Positions 36,459-46,275 are shown, counted from the first letter of the stretch. The stretch: DNA of 64,000 nucleotides from Brevibacterium siliguriense (GCF_900105315.1 NZ_LT629766.1:744001-808000); one strand, 5' to 3'. Notes: generated by a model from the sequence alone, not told the origin. A program made the numbers and translations.

Positions 36459-38660
36459 TTACTTGAAGCGGAGCAGCCGGAGGCTGTTGAGGATGACGAA
36501 CACCGACGAGAACGCCATCGCAGCACCGGCGATCATCGGGTCGAGCAGTCCGAACGCCGCGATCGGGATCGCCGCAGTGTTGTAGGCGAAAGCCCAGAAC
36601 AGGTTGCCCTTGATGAGCCCCAAGGTCCGGCGCGAGAGCCGGATCGCCTGCGGGATCTGCAGCGGGTCGGACTTGACCATGGTGACGTCCGATGCCGCCA
36701 TCGCCGCATCCGTGCCCGAACCCATCGCGATGCCGAGATCCGCACCGGCCAGAGCGGCGGCGTCGTTGACCCCGTCACCCACCATGGCCACTGCCCGTCC
36801 CTGACCCTGCAGTTCGCTGACCACGGAGACCTTGCCTTCCGGGCGGACATCCGCCCGGACCTCGGTGATCCCGAGCGCCTCGGCGACCACCTCGGCGGCC
36901 CGGGCATTGTCCCCGGTCAGCAGCACGGTGCTCAGTCCCAGCGAATGCAGCTCGGCGATCGCTGCCGCAGCCGTCGGCTTGGCCTCATCGGAGACGAAGC
37001 TCAGTCCACGGAACTGACCGTCGATCGCCAGCGCGACGATCGTGGCCCCGCGCGGCACCGAATCGGCCTCGAAGTCGACCGTGATTCCGCGTTCCCGGAG
37101 CAGGTCCGGGCGACCGGCGAGCACCTCGGCGCCATCGATCGTGGCCCGCAGCCCGCCGCCGGCGATGTTCTCGAAATCCGTGACCGGTGACCCGGCCGCG
37201 GTACCCACCTGATTCGCCGAGGCGGCCCCGGTCGAATCCGCCCCGTTGATCTCGGGAGCGGCTGCGACGATGGCACGGGCGATCGGGTGTTCGCTGCGCG
37301 ATTCCAATCGGGCCAGGAAATCGAAGTCCGCGGGTGAGAGCTCGGTCCCGGTCAGGCGCATCACTCCGGTGGTCAGGGTGCCGGTCTTGTCGAGGACGAC
37401 CGTATCGATCGACCGCGTCGACTCCAGCGCCTCTGGCCCGGAGACGAGGATGCCCAACTGGGAGCCGCGCCCCGACGAGACGGCGAGGGCCGTCGGCGTG
37501 GCCAGCCCCAGTGCACAGGGGCAGGCGATGATGAGCACGGTGAGCGCGGCATGCAGTCCCGCCGCCCAGTCTCCGGTGACGAAGGCCCAGGTGAGCAGGG
37601 TGACGACGGCGATGCCGAAGACGATCGGCACGAACACCGCCGAGATCCGGTCGGCCAGTCGCTGCACTGCGGGTTTGCCGTTCTGTGCACGACTGACGAG
37701 GTCAGCCATGGCCGCCAGCGTCGTATCCGCACCCACTCGGGTGGCACGGACCTCGAGCACGCCGGAGGTGTTGATCGTCGCTCCGGTGACGGAATCGCCT
37801 GGGGCGACCTCGACCGGAACGGATTCACCGGTGAGCATCGCCTCGTCGATGGCCGAATGACCGGTCAGCACCTCGCCGTCGGTGGCGATCTTCTCGCCGG
37901 GACGCACGAGGAAGACATCGCCTGCCACCAGCTCGTCGGTCGGCACCTGCACTTCACCACCATCGCGCAGCACGGTCGCGGACTTCGCGCCGAGGTCGAG
38001 GAGTGCCTTGAGCGCGGCCGTCGCCCGGTTCTTCGCCCGGTCTTCGGTGAGTTTGCCGATGAGCAGGAACACCGTGATCGCCGCGGCCGCTTCGAACCAC
38101 ACGTGGTATTCGGCCGGCACCGACCAGCCGAAGCCATCAGCGACGGCCCGGCCCAAGGTGAAGTAGGAGTACAGGCTTGCGACGATGATGCCGACGCTGA
38201 CCAGGGTGTCCATGGTCGTCGACCCGCCGCGCGCGGCCTTGAACGCCGCCGAGTGGAACGGCCATGCGCCCCAGGTGACGACGGGCAGGGCGAGGGTCGC
38301 GACGATCCACTGCCAGCCGGTGAAGTGCCAGCTCATGACCATCGAGATCGCAACGATCGGCACCGCCAGGATGAGCGAGCCGATGAAGCGCGGCCGCAGA
38401 TGGCGGGGATCGTAGTCGACGATCTGCGGGCCATCGCCGCCGGTGCCGGGGCTGCGCACCGTGGCGCCGTACCCGGCCTTCTCGACGGCGGCGGTGATGT
38501 CGTCGTCGCTGAGTTCGGAGTCGATGACCACATGCGCGGTCTCCAGCGGCAGGTTGACCTCCGCCGTGACCCCGTCGAGCCGGGTGAGCTTCTTCTCGAT
38601 CCGAGCCGAACACGACGCGCAGGTCATGCCCGTGATGTCGAGTTCGAGCTCGCGCGGCAT
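36459..38660 (-). CDS. copA: Copper-translocating P1B-type ATPase
   Basis: Copper-exporting ATPase of 733 residues. One N-terminal heavy-metal domain has [15 protein letters not shown] (Cu-binding Cys pair). Eight membrane helices include the metal-transport CPC in [11 protein letters not shown]; the phosphorylation motif is DKTGTLTTG, followed by SEHPIARAI (HP motif) and [18 protein letters not shown]. The start ATG lies on the copZ stop (TGATG). It is the last gene of csoR-copZ-copA and exports Cu(I) from the cytoplasm. Its control by CsoR follows from the operator upstream of csoR. Confidence 0.96.
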   Translation of the reverse strand: MPRELELDITGMTCASCSARIEKKLTRLDGVTAEVNLPLETAHVVIDSELSDDDITAAVEKAGYGATVRSPGTGGDGPQIVDYDPRHLRPRFIGSLILAVPIVAISMVMSWHFTGWQWIVATLALPVVTWGAWPFHSAAFKAARGGSTTMDTLVSVGIIVASLYSYFTLGRAVADGFGWSVPAEYHVWFEAAAAITVFLLIGKLTEDRAKNRATAALKALLDLGAKSATVLRDGGEVQVPTDELVAGDVFLVRPGEKIATDGEVLTGHSAIDEAMLTGESVPVEVAPGDSVTGATINTSGVLEVRATRVGADTTLAAMADLVSRAQNGKPAVQRLADRISAVFVPIVFGIAVVTLLTWAFVTGDWAAGLHAALTVLIIACPCALGLATPTALAVSSGRGSQLGILVSGPEALESTRSIDTVVLDKTGTLTTGVMRLTGTELSPADFDFLARLESRSEHPIARAIVAAAPEINGADSTGAASANQVGTAAGSPVTDFENIAGGGLRATIDGAEVLAGRPDLLRERGITVDFEADSVPRGATIVALAIDGQFRGLSFVSDEAKPTAAAAIAELHSLGLSTVLLTGDNARAAEVVAEALGITEVRADVRPEGKVSVVSELQGQGRAVAMVGDGVNDAAALAGADLGIAMGSGTDAAMAASDVTMVKSDPLQIPQAIRLSRRTLGLIKGNLFWAFAYNTAAIPIAAFGLLDPMIAGAAMAFSSVFVILNSLRLLRFK

Positions 38661-38872
38661 CACTTCACCTCGTAGCCGGCCTCATCGACTGCGGCACGGA
38701 TCGCCGCGTCGTCGAGTTCGGCCGACGACGTGATCGTGACCGGGGAATCGCCCCCGGCGTTGAGGTCGACCGCGACCTCGGTCACGCCGCTGAGCGCGCC
38801 GAGCTCTTCTCTGACGGCGGCTTCGCAGTGTCCGCAGGTCATGCCCGAAACGGTGATGGTGGTGGTCGTCAT
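38660..38872 (-). CDS. copZ: Copper chaperone CopZ-like
   Basis: Heavy-metal-associated domain protein of 70 residues with the metal site [11 protein letters not shown] near residue 10-20 and ferredoxin-like beta-alpha repeats. It binds Cu(I) and passes it to CopA, with which it is translationally coupled (TGATG). Length is normal for the family. A weak ribosome-binding site (GGAGAAC) precedes the ATG. Confidence 0.95.
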   Translation of the reverse strand: MTTTTITVSGMTCGHCEAAVREELGALSGVTEVAVDLNAGGDSPVTITSSAELDDAAIRAAVDEAGYEVK

Positions 38873-38959
38873 TGTGTTCTCCTATCAGCTGTGAGATTTT
38901 CCCGACGTTCGAGTCTCAGGCGTCGTCGCACCCCGATCGGGCGGACGCGGCCTTCCGGC

Positions 38960-39253
38960 TCAGCTCTTGATGAGTCGGGAGATGGCGGCTGATGCCTCCT
39001 CGACCTTCTTCCGCGCTTCCTCTTCGTCGCCGGACCCGGCGGCGTCGACCACGCAGTGAGCGATGTGCTCTTCGAGGAGGTTGATGGAGACCGCGTGCAG
39101 CGCGGCTGTCGCGGCGGAGACCTGGGTGAGGATGTCGATGCAGTACTTGTCGTCATCGATCATCTTCCCGATGCCGCGGACCTGACCTTCGATCCGCTTC
39201 ATCCTCCGCGCGAGAGCGTCCTTCTGCGGGGTGTATCCATGTTGCTCAGTCAT
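38960..39253 (-). CDS. csoR: Copper-sensing repressor CsoR
   Basis: Metal-sensing transcription repressor of 97 residues (DUF156/CsoR-RcnR family). The Cu(I) ligands are Cys38 (DDKYCIDILTQ), His63 and Cys67 (EEHIAHCVVD), the C-H-C pattern of CsoR. The DNA-contact helix RMKRIEGQVRGIGKMI is conserved. I use the ATG at 39253 since the alternative upstream ATG at 39274 falls inside the operator. It derepresses the copZ-copA genes when copper rises; the gap to copZ is 87 bp. Confidence 0.95.
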   Translation of the reverse strand: MTEQHGYTPQKDALARRMKRIEGQVRGIGKMIDDDKYCIDILTQVSAATAALHAVSINLLEEHIAHCVVDAAGSGDEEEARKKVEEASAAISRLIKS

Positions 39254-39262
39254 GGTCACACC

Positions 39263-39283
39263 GTATACCCCCATAGGGTATAA
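39263..39283 (-). promoter_or_regulatory. CsoR-type operator of the csoR-copZ-copA operon
   Basis: TATACCCCCATAGGGTATA (39264-39282) is an inverted repeat with TATACCC arms, matching the published general shape of CsoR boxes. It lies 10 bp before the csoR start codon, over the promoter. It is the basis for predicting autoregulation and copper induction. Confidence 0.75.
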
Positions 39284-39366
39284 ATCAAGATCAAGCCTCG
39301 CCGAGGCGGCTGTGCGATTGCTCTCACCCCGCCCCGTCCGTGTTCTCCGGCTCCTACAATCGAATC

Positions 39367-41310
39367 ATGCGTGCTGCCAGACTGTTCCGGTTCCCGGTCA
39401 AGGGATTCCCCGCCGAGGAGCTCACCGAAGCTCGGGTGGTCAAGGGCCGCGGAATCCGCGGCGACCGGATCGCGGCGTTCACGAACGGCAGCCTCGACGT
39501 TCCCGCCGACGCCTGGCACTCGTACTCCGCCTTCACCGTGCTCAAGAACGACACCGACCTGCAGAAATGGCAGGTGGGCGTCTCCCTCGCAGAGGCGTCC
39601 GACGACTCCGGCGCTATCCCCGAGGCGGCCGACCAAGACGGTGCAGCCGATGTCGGCTCCGCGACCGTGACTCTCACGGCTCCGACAGGGGAGTCGACGA
39701 CCTTCTCCACCGGCGATGAAGAGGGCAGAGCCGCCTCGGCGAGCTTCCTCTCTGAACGTATACCCCCTCAGGGTACATTCCCGCGCTGCCTGGCCGTCGC
39801 GGATCAGGGGATGTTCGACTCGCAGCGCTCGGGGATCTCGCTCATCAACCCCGCGACGGTCGCCGCCATCGCCGATACGGACGAAGGACGCGCGGCCCTC
39901 GGTCTGAGCGCCGAGGAGACCGGCCCGACGCCGGCCGATGCAGGTGCCCTGGCCGATCCCAAGGCCGATGCGGCAACTTCGGCCGATCCTGCGGCCGCTG
40001 CGGGTGACTCGACCGAACCTGCCGCCGAGCTCGACCCATTGCGATTCCGCGGCAACATCCTCGTCGATGGACTCGCCCCATTCGAGGAATTCGCACTCAT
40101 CGGTTCGGTCATCCGCCTCGGCGGCGTGCGCCTGGCGATCCGCTCGACGATCGAACGCTGCCCGGCAACGACCATCAACCCGACCACCACCGAAGTCGAC
40201 GTCAATGTGCCTCGCCTGCTCAACTCCGCCTGCGGGCACCTGCACTGCGGAATCTACGGGCAGATCCTCGAGACCGGCGATGTCACGGTCGGCGACGAGA
40301 TCACCGTCGAAGGCCTGGCCCCACGCGAACTGGTCAAGGTCGCGCGCACCCCGCGGTTCATGACCGTCGTCGGCCGCCGGCAGATCTGCAACGACATCGT
40401 CGAGGTGGCCCTGCGCGACGACCTCGGATGGATCCGCGAGTTCGACGAACCGGGCACGAACCTACGCGTCCACCTCGACCTCGGCGCACCGTTCTGGCGG
40501 ACCTATACGATCATCGACGTCGACGACGACATCGTCCGCATCGCCGTGCGCACCCAGGGCAAGGGCTCCCGCGCCGTGGCCTCGCTGGAAGAAGGGCAGC
40601 GGATCCTCACCTCCGGTCCGCACGGAACCATGACCGCCTCCCGCGTCTTCGGTGGCACAACAGCCCTGATCACCGCGGGAATCGGCATCACTCCGAGCCT
40701 CGGACTGCTGCGCAGCGACGGTTTGGCCGACCTGCCCGCCACGGACCGGATCCGACTCTTCCACGTCGACCGCGACCACCGCACCGCATGCCTGTGGAAC
40801 CGACTGCAGGACCGTGCCCACTCGGGTGCCGTGCCCGTCGAGACCCACCATCGCGACACCGCGACGGCGGGCCGACCCGGCCACCGCGACCTCGTCGACT
40901 GGGTGGCCGGCTGCGACAACGTCATGGTCTGCGGACCCCGCGACTTCACGGCGGCCGTGCTCGCCGCCGCGGACGAGGCCGGCGTTCCCGCCGTCCACCA
41001 GGAGACCTTCGCCTCGCCGAACACGGGAATGAGCGAGGCCATCGCAGCATGTTCGCCTGCCGAGGTGACCCTGGAGGAATCGGGGACGAGCTTCGTCTGG
41101 CAACCACAGGAAGGCACTCTGCTCGAATCCTTGGAAGCGCGCGGATTCCGATCCCCGAGCTCCTGCCGAGGCGGATCCTGCGGAACCTGCTCGGTGTCCC
41201 TGGCCTCCGGGTCAGTGCTCTACCCGATCGAACCGGCCGCCCGTGTCGAGGACGACGAAGTGCTCGTGTGCTCCGCGGTCCCCGCCGGACCCATCAGTCT
41301 GGCGCTCTGA
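39367..41310 (+). CDS. MOSC domain–ferredoxin reductase fusion protein
   Basis: Multidomain protein of 647 residues. It begins with a MOSC N-terminal barrel (MRAARLFRFPVKGFPAEEL), then a MOSC domain with sulfur-binding Cys in IERCPATTINPTT, then an FAD/NAD ferredoxin-NADP reductase module (PRFMTVVGRRQICNDIVEVAL to VMVCGPRDFTAAV) and a C-terminal plant-type [2Fe-2S] domain (SSCRGGSCGTCSVSLASG, VLVCSAVP). A ~40-residue Ala/Asp-rich insert (GPTPADAGALADPKADAATS) separates parts of the MOSC domain. Similar fusions are called YiiM/MOSC-type oxidoreductases and reduce N-hydroxylated or Mo-linked substrates. A CsoR-like site lies inside the coding sequence. It is divergent from csoR. Confidence 0.88.
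   Translation: MRAARLFRFPVKGFPAEELTEARVVKGRGIRGDRIAAFTNGSLDVPADAWHSYSAFTVLKNDTDLQKWQVGVSLAEASDDSGAIPEAADQDGAADVGSATVTLTAPTGESTTFSTGDEEGRAASASFLSERIPPQGTFPRCLAVADQGMFDSQRSGISLINPATVAAIADTDEGRAALGLSAEETGPTPADAGALADPKADAATSADPAAAAGDSTEPAAELDPLRFRGNILVDGLAPFEEFALIGSVIRLGGVRLAIRSTIERCPATTINPTTTEVDVNVPRLLNSACGHLHCGIYGQILETGDVTVGDEITVEGLAPRELVKVARTPRFMTVVGRRQICNDIVEVALRDDLGWIREFDEPGTNLRVHLDLGAPFWRTYTIIDVDDDIVRIAVRTQGKGSRAVASLEEGQRILTSGPHGTMTASRVFGGTTALITAGIGITPSLGLLRSDGLADLPATDRIRLFHVDRDHRTACLWNRLQDRAHSGAVPVETHHRDTATAGRPGHRDLVDWVAGCDNVMVCGPRDFTAAVLAAADEAGVPAVHQETFASPNTGMSEAIAACSPAEVTLEESGTSFVWQPQEGTLLESLEARGFRSPSSCRGGSCGTCSVSLASGSVLYPIEPAARVEDDEVLVCSAVPAGPISLAL
39758..39776. promoter_or_regulatory. 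Intragenic CsoR-operator-like inverted repeat
   Basis: GTATACCCCCTCAGGGTAC inside the MOSC-ferredoxin coding sequence closely resembles the operator at 39264, about 500 bp away. It could be a second CsoR site for looping or auxiliary repression, or a coding coincidence (it encodes ERIPPQGT). Confidence 0.45.
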
Positions 41311-41356
41311 ACCCGGCTCTCTGCATCCGGCAGGCTGACCGCCTGACCCGCCTGAT

Positions 41357-41395
41357 TGACCCGGCAGACTGACCCGGCAGACTGACCCGGCGGGC
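41357..41395 (+). repeat. 13-bp tandem repeat, about three copies
   Basis: TGACCCGGCAGAC is repeated twice exactly and then as TGACCCGGCGGGC in the gap between the MOSC-ferredoxin gene and the following kinase. Imperfect further units may extend it leftward to about 41333. Confidence 0.7.
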
Positions 41396-41416
41396 GGCCC
41401 TTGACCGGGTGGCACA

Positions 41417-43321
41417 ATGGTTTCCATGCCGAAGAAGAAGCGCACCGTGCTGTCGAAGGGACCCGCCGGACCGGTGGGTCGCCTGAGTCGGTGGGTTCGC
41501 CTCAGCGCGGCCGGGCGGATCATGTTCGCGAACTCGATCATGCTCGTGGGCATCATGGTGCTCACGACGAGTCTGCTCTATCTTCAGCTCTCCCAGCTGA
41601 ACACGAAACGCGAACAGGACCTGCTGCGGTCGGCGGCAGACAACATCTCGATGTCGCTCGGCCTCGTCGGCACCGGTGAGGCCAGCCACGACGACTACCT
41701 CGACTCCGAATCCCGCGACGATGTCCAAACGCTTCTGAACAACGTCATCAGCCAATACGGCTTCGACATCGCCGCGGTCGTGCCCATCGACTTCCTGCTC
41801 ACTCCGCCCACCCTGGGCTCGCCCGGACGGCAGCAGGCGCTGGAGGAGAAGACCGCCTCGGCGGATTCAGGGAAGATCCCCGAGGATTCGATCGACCAAC
41901 TGGCCCAGGCCATCGACGGGAAGGCCCTGCAGGAGGGCAGATCGATCGTGCGCTTCATCAACGACGGCGGCCCGGCCGACGGCACCATGTACGTCCTCAC
42001 CCCGGTCTACGCCGAACACGTCGGCGTCGACGGGATGAGGTCCGACACGGTGGTCGGCGCCGTCATCGTCGGCAGCTCCGCCGATTCGGTCCGCGAAGGC
42101 TTCCTGGCGCAGGGCAAATGGCTCATCGGCATTGCCGTGCTCACCCTCATCCTCGGCATAGGATCCTCATGGGTGACATCGCGCGGCCTGCGCCGAGTCA
42201 CGGGTGACTACGGTGCCGACGAGCTGCGCAGCATGCTCGACTTCTACTCCTCCGTGCTCACGGCGGTGTCCGAAGGTCTGCTGCTCGTCGACCGAGCTCG
42301 CGGGATCGTGCTCATCAACACCGAGGCCAGGGAACTGCTGGGCATGCCTTCCGTCGGTGATGATGAGGACCCGGGCCCCACCTCGGCGGAGGAGATGCCG
42401 CTGCGCGAACGCGACCTGCCCAAGGCGCTGCACGATCTGCTCGCCTCCGGGCGGTGGGCCCGCGACGAGATCCACTACACCGACGACCGCGTCCTCGTCG
42501 TCAACCAGCAGCCGACCGAGGCGGCCAGCGATACCTGGGTCGTGACGATGCGCGATCACACGGAGCTGGCCGAACTCTCCGGCGAGCTCGTCTCAGTGCG
42601 GTCCTTCTCCGATTCCCTGCGCGCACAGACCCACGAATATGCGAACCGGCTGCACATGGTCGTATCCCTGCTCGAGACCGGGCACGTCGATGAGGCCATC
42701 GACTTCGCGGCCAAGGACATCGACGATCTCAACCGGGTCAACGGGGACGGGTCGATGACCTTCGACCACCCCGTCCTGTCCGCACTGCTGCTGTCCAAGA
42801 TCGCCCAAGCCGGCGAGGCGGGAATCGAGATGACGGTGGACACCGCAGACCTCACGGGCAACCTCGGCGGAGACGATCGCGACCTCGCAACGATCCTCGG
42901 CAATCTCGTCGACAATGCCTTCGACGCTCTGAGCAGGCAGGATGTTCTGTCCGACGACAAGAGGGTCCACGTCGAGCTCTCCGGTTCCGGTGGTCCCGGC
43001 GGATTCACGATCGAAGTCAGCGACGACGGTCCGGGCATCGATGAGGAGCACCTCGACGCGATCTTCGAACGCGGCTGGTCGACGAAGCACGACGGCGTCG
43101 AGACCGACCAGGGGCTGGGACGCCAGCAGACGGGCACCCGCGGGGTCGGACTGTCCCTGGTCGTGCAGGCGATCCGCCGCCTCGGCGGAGCCGTCGACGT
43201 GCAGGGCCACGGAGAGGAAGGCGATCGATTCAAGGGCGCCGTGCTCACGGTGTGGCTGCCGGACCCGAGCGGTCCGGGTCATTCGGGTGGCGGGCAGACC
43301 GGCACCGGGCAAGCCGGATAG
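41417..43321 (+). CDS. Sensor histidine kinase, CitA/DcuS type
   Basis: Membrane kinase of 634 residues. Helix 1 is at about 35-55 (MFANSIMLVGIMVLTTSLLY), then an extracytoplasmic PAS-like sensor (~60-225), helix 2 (WLIGIAVLTLILGIGSSWV), an internal PAS (about 265-390) and a HisKA-like region where RAQTHEYANRLHMVVSLLE carries the phospho-His. The HATPase domain includes LGNLVDNAFDAL, VSDDGPGI and RGVGLSLVVQAIRRLGG. CitA/DcuS kinases sense di- and tricarboxylates. It is paired with the next gene, a CitB-like regulator. The likely target transporter (a CitMHS protein) is at the far end of the window. A Gly/Gln/Thr-rich tail follows the kinase. Confidence 0.88.
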   Translation: MVSMPKKKRTVLSKGPAGPVGRLSRWVRLSAAGRIMFANSIMLVGIMVLTTSLLYLQLSQLNTKREQDLLRSAADNISMSLGLVGTGEASHDDYLDSESRDDVQTLLNNVISQYGFDIAAVVPIDFLLTPPTLGSPGRQQALEEKTASADSGKIPEDSIDQLAQAIDGKALQEGRSIVRFINDGGPADGTMYVLTPVYAEHVGVDGMRSDTVVGAVIVGSSADSVREGFLAQGKWLIGIAVLTLILGIGSSWVTSRGLRRVTGDYGADELRSMLDFYSSVLTAVSEGLLLVDRARGIVLINTEARELLGMPSVGDDEDPGPTSAEEMPLRERDLPKALHDLLASGRWARDEIHYTDDRVLVVNQQPTEAASDTWVVTMRDHTELAELSGELVSVRSFSDSLRAQTHEYANRLHMVVSLLETGHVDEAIDFAAKDIDDLNRVNGDGSMTFDHPVLSALLLSKIAQAGEAGIEMTVDTADLTGNLGGDDRDLATILGNLVDNAFDALSRQDVLSDDKRVHVELSGSGGPGGFTIEVSDDGPGIDEEHLDAIFERGWSTKHDGVETDQGLGRQQTGTRGVGLSLVVQAIRRLGGAVDVQGHGEEGDRFKGAVLTVWLPDPSGPGHSGGGQTGTGQAG

Positions 43322-43433
43322 GGCCGGGGCGTCGCCGCTCAGGCCGGTTCCGGTCAGGTCGACCAGACCGGGATGTGACGGGACTGCAACACGATTCGGG
43401 GCGCTGTCAAGCGGGTGAAGATAGACTGGCGGC

Positions 43434-44168
43434 ATGTCGGAAACAACTGCGCCTGAATCGAGCATCGGTGTGCTCGTCGTCGAGGACGAGGTGGTCGCCG
43501 CCCGTGCTCACGCGAAGTACATCGACCGCATCGACGGCTATCACATCGCGGGAGTGGCGAAGAACGCCACCCAGGCGATGGCCGCTCTCACGGGTCAGAT
43601 CTACGGCCTCGACCCCTCCGGCATCCACCTCGTCCTCCTCGATATGAACCTTCCGGACGGGCACGGGCTCCAGGTCTGCCGCGCCATCCGCGGTCAGCGC
43701 GTCGACGTCGACATCATCGCCGTCACCGCTGCCCGTGACATGCAGATCGTGCAGGAGGCTCTGTCCTACGGCGTCGCCCAGTACATCATCAAGCCCTTCA
43801 CCTTCCCCGTCTTCAAATCCAAACTGGAGGCGTACTCGTCCTTCCGCAACCGCCTCGGCGGGGACTCGAACGACGGTGAGGTCACGCAGACCGAGGTCGA
43901 CAAGGCGATTTCAGCCCTGCGCACCCACACCGTGGCGGCCACCGCGAAGGGCGTTCCCGATGCGGTCCAGGCCGAGGTGAAGAGCCTGCTCAATGAGAAT
44001 CCCGGACAGTCTGCCGCAGAGCTGGCCGAGGGGCTCGGAGTCTCTCGAGTCACCGCTCGTCGCTACCTCGAATCCATGGCCGACGCCGGGTTGCTCGAAC
44101 GTCGTCCCCGGTACGGTTCGGCCGGACGCCCCGTCCTCGAATACACCGTCGTCGCCGACGCCGGCTGA
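43434..44168 (+). CDS. Response regulator, CitB/DcuR type
   Basis: Regulator of 244 residues. The receiver has VEDEVVAARAH, phospho-acceptor Asp70 in LVLLDMNLP and Lys in YIIKPFTFP. The C-terminal winged-helix domain (about 165-240) includes SAAELAEGLGVSRVTARRYLESM, an HTH of the CitB/DcuR group, followed by LLERRPRYGSAGRPVLEYTV. It lies 112 bp after its cognate kinase. It would activate carboxylate uptake or breakdown genes, but none is adjacent. Confidence 0.88.
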   Translation: MSETTAPESSIGVLVVEDEVVAARAHAKYIDRIDGYHIAGVAKNATQAMAALTGQIYGLDPSGIHLVLLDMNLPDGHGLQVCRAIRGQRVDVDIIAVTAARDMQIVQEALSYGVAQYIIKPFTFPVFKSKLEAYSSFRNRLGGDSNDGEVTQTEVDKAISALRTHTVAATAKGVPDAVQAEVKSLLNENPGQSAAELAEGLGVSRVTARRYLESMADAGLLERRPRYGSAGRPVLEYTVVADAG

Positions 44169-44237
44169 CCGTGCTGAGGGCTCTGCCCTCGCCGCACGGC
44201 AATGGACATTGCGGAACCCTCGGTAGAGGATGGTTCC

Positions 44238-46181
44238 ATGTCTAAGAAATCCCGGGTCTGGCTGGCCGTCTCACTCGTCCTCGTGCTGCTCGCCGGAGCC
44301 GGAGTCTTCGCTCTCTTCCGGCTGCCGATGACGAAATCATCCGCCGCCGAGGCAGCCGCCCACGACCTCGCCGAAGAGCAGCTGAGCTCGGACATCTGGC
44401 ACGAGAAGGACCTCGCCCAGGGCCTGTTCGACCGGGTCACTAAGTCGTTGCGCAAGAGAGTCGACCTGCGGTCGGTCACCGTCGACGACATCACCGAGGC
44501 CGACGGTCGGACCGTGGCCACACTCGACTGGACCTGGGCGAACAACGACGGTGAGTCCTGGGAATACAGTTCACAGCTGCCCCTGGAGAAGAACGGACTC
44601 TTCTGGTGGGCGGACCTCTCGGAGAAGGCCATCCACCCGAAGCTCGGCGAGGGCGGCAGCTTCGCACTGCGCGCGAATCCGGGTGGACGTGGGAAGATCC
44701 TCGGCGCCGATGACGAAGTGCTCATGGAAGAGGGGAAGGTCATCGATATCGGCATCCATCCGAACCGCCTGGAACCCGACACCATCAGCAGACTCGTCAA
44801 GGGGCTCAACGACGGAGTCGACTCCCTCGGCCTCGACGCCGATGACCTCGAGAAGTCCGTCGATGGCGCCGAAGGCAACCAGCTCGTGCCCGTCGTGACC
44901 CTGCGCGAAGACGACTACAAAGAGGTCAAGAGCGCCATCCACGATCTGCCGGGAGTCCTCTTCACCGAGGACACCCAGACCCTGACCCGGTCCCGCGGGT
45001 TCGCTCAGGCCACGCTCGGTTCGGCCGGGCCCGCCAGCGCCGATGACATCAAGAAGTCCAAGGGCAAGGTCATCGCCGGTGACGTCGTCGGCCGCACAGG
45101 ACTGCAGAAGACCTTCAACTCCCGCCTCGCAGGACCCGGCAGCGTCGAAGTCTTCGCCAAAGGCGATTCGACCGATGACAAGGGCGGAAAGACGAAGCTG
45201 ACCAGCCTGTACGCATTCGAATCGAAGGACGGCGAAGACCTCGAGACCACCCTCGACGTCGACATCCAGACCGCCGCGGACAAGGCGGCTGCGACTGCGA
45301 AGAAACCCGCCGCCGTCGTCGCGATCCGCCCCAGCGACGGTCACGTGCTCGCCGTGGCCAACCACGACCCGGAAGGAGCGGCCTGGGACCGAGCACTGAG
45401 CGGCCAATACGCTCCCGGCTCGGTATTCAAGATCGCCTCGGGGCTGGCCCTCCTCGACTCCGGGGTGAAGCCCGACGATGACATCGACTGCCCGAAGACC
45501 GTGAATATCGGCGGCAAGAGCTTCAAGAACGCCGAAGACGAAGTGCTCGGCAACGTCAGCTTCGCCGACGACTTCGCACACTCCTGCAACACCGCATTCG
45601 TCTCCTCCGCCGAGAAGGTCACCGGCGATGAGGTCGCCGACGCCGCCGCCCAGCTCGGTATGCTCGGCGACGCCTCGGCCATCGGCGCGAAGATGGCCTC
45701 GGTGCCCGCCGACGATGACGAAGTCACGCACGCCGCGCAGATGATCGGTCAGGGCAAGGTGCAGTCGAGCCCGCTGGCCGTGGCGACGATGGCAGCCTCG
45801 GTGGAGGCGGGGGAGACGGTCACCCCGCAGCTCATCCTCGGTGATGCCCTCGATGAGGCGAAGGGCGGCGACCAGGGCGCAGACGACGGCAGCGACGGCG
45901 ACGCCCCGACACTCGACACAGACGCGGCGAAGGAGATCTCAGAGATGATGCGCAAGGTCGTCACCGAGGGGACCGCCACCGACCTGAAAGACGTTCCCGG
46001 CGATCCCGTCCACGGCAAGACCGGAACGGCCGAATACGGCGACGAGACCCCTCCACGCACCCATTCGTGGTTCGCCGGATTCCAGGGGGATCTGGCCGTG
46101 GCCGTCCTAGTCGAAGACGGCGGATTCGGCGCCGAGGCGGCCGTGCCGGTGGCGCACGAATTCTTCGACAACGTCAACTGA
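44238..46181 (+). CDS. Penicillin-binding transpeptidase, monofunctional class B type
   Basis: Cell-wall transpeptidase of 647 residues. An N-terminal anchor (VWLAVSLVLVLLAGAGVFALF) is followed by an NTF2-like MecA_N-type domain (~35-150), a PBP dimer domain and the catalytic domain with Ser395-Val-Phe-Lys398, SCN at 449-451 and KTG at 594-596 (HGKTGTAEYG). The ATG at 44238 follows AGAGGATGG; a second in-frame ATG 36 bases upstream is possible. Lys/Asp-rich inserts around 540-560 (GGDQGADDGSDGDAPT) are unusual. It lies downstream of the CitAB-like pair and before hairpin terminators. It would crosslink peptidoglycan, and is likely a PBP2/PBP3-like enzyme. Confidence 0.92.
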   Translation: MSKKSRVWLAVSLVLVLLAGAGVFALFRLPMTKSSAAEAAAHDLAEEQLSSDIWHEKDLAQGLFDRVTKSLRKRVDLRSVTVDDITEADGRTVATLDWTWANNDGESWEYSSQLPLEKNGLFWWADLSEKAIHPKLGEGGSFALRANPGGRGKILGADDEVLMEEGKVIDIGIHPNRLEPDTISRLVKGLNDGVDSLGLDADDLEKSVDGAEGNQLVPVVTLREDDYKEVKSAIHDLPGVLFTEDTQTLTRSRGFAQATLGSAGPASADDIKKSKGKVIAGDVVGRTGLQKTFNSRLAGPGSVEVFAKGDSTDDKGGKTKLTSLYAFESKDGEDLETTLDVDIQTAADKAAATAKKPAAVVAIRPSDGHVLAVANHDPEGAAWDRALSGQYAPGSVFKIASGLALLDSGVKPDDDIDCPKTVNIGGKSFKNAEDEVLGNVSFADDFAHSCNTAFVSSAEKVTGDEVADAAAQLGMLGDASAIGAKMASVPADDDEVTHAAQMIGQGKVQSSPLAVATMAASVEAGETVTPQLILGDALDEAKGGDQGADDGSDGDAPTLDTDAAKEISEMMRKVVTEGTATDLKDVPGDPVHGKTGTAEYGDETPPRTHSWFAGFQGDLAVAVLVEDGGFGAEAAVPVAHEFFDNVN

Positions 46182-46191
46182 CCCCCACCGA

Positions 46192-46254
46192 GGCTGGGCC
46201 ACCCAGGCGGCCCAGCCGAGGGCAGCGGCAACCGCAGTTCCCTGCAGTTGCCGC
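46192..46254 (+). terminator. Pair of terminator-like hairpins
   Basis: GGCTGGGCC/GGCCCAGCC (46192-46217) is followed by GCGGCAACCGCAG/CTGCAGTTGCCGC (46225-46254, one mismatch). They lie between the convergent transpeptidase and aldehyde dehydrogenase genes. Confidence 0.7.
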
Positions 46255-46275
46255 GCCTCGACTTGGACGTGCCCC

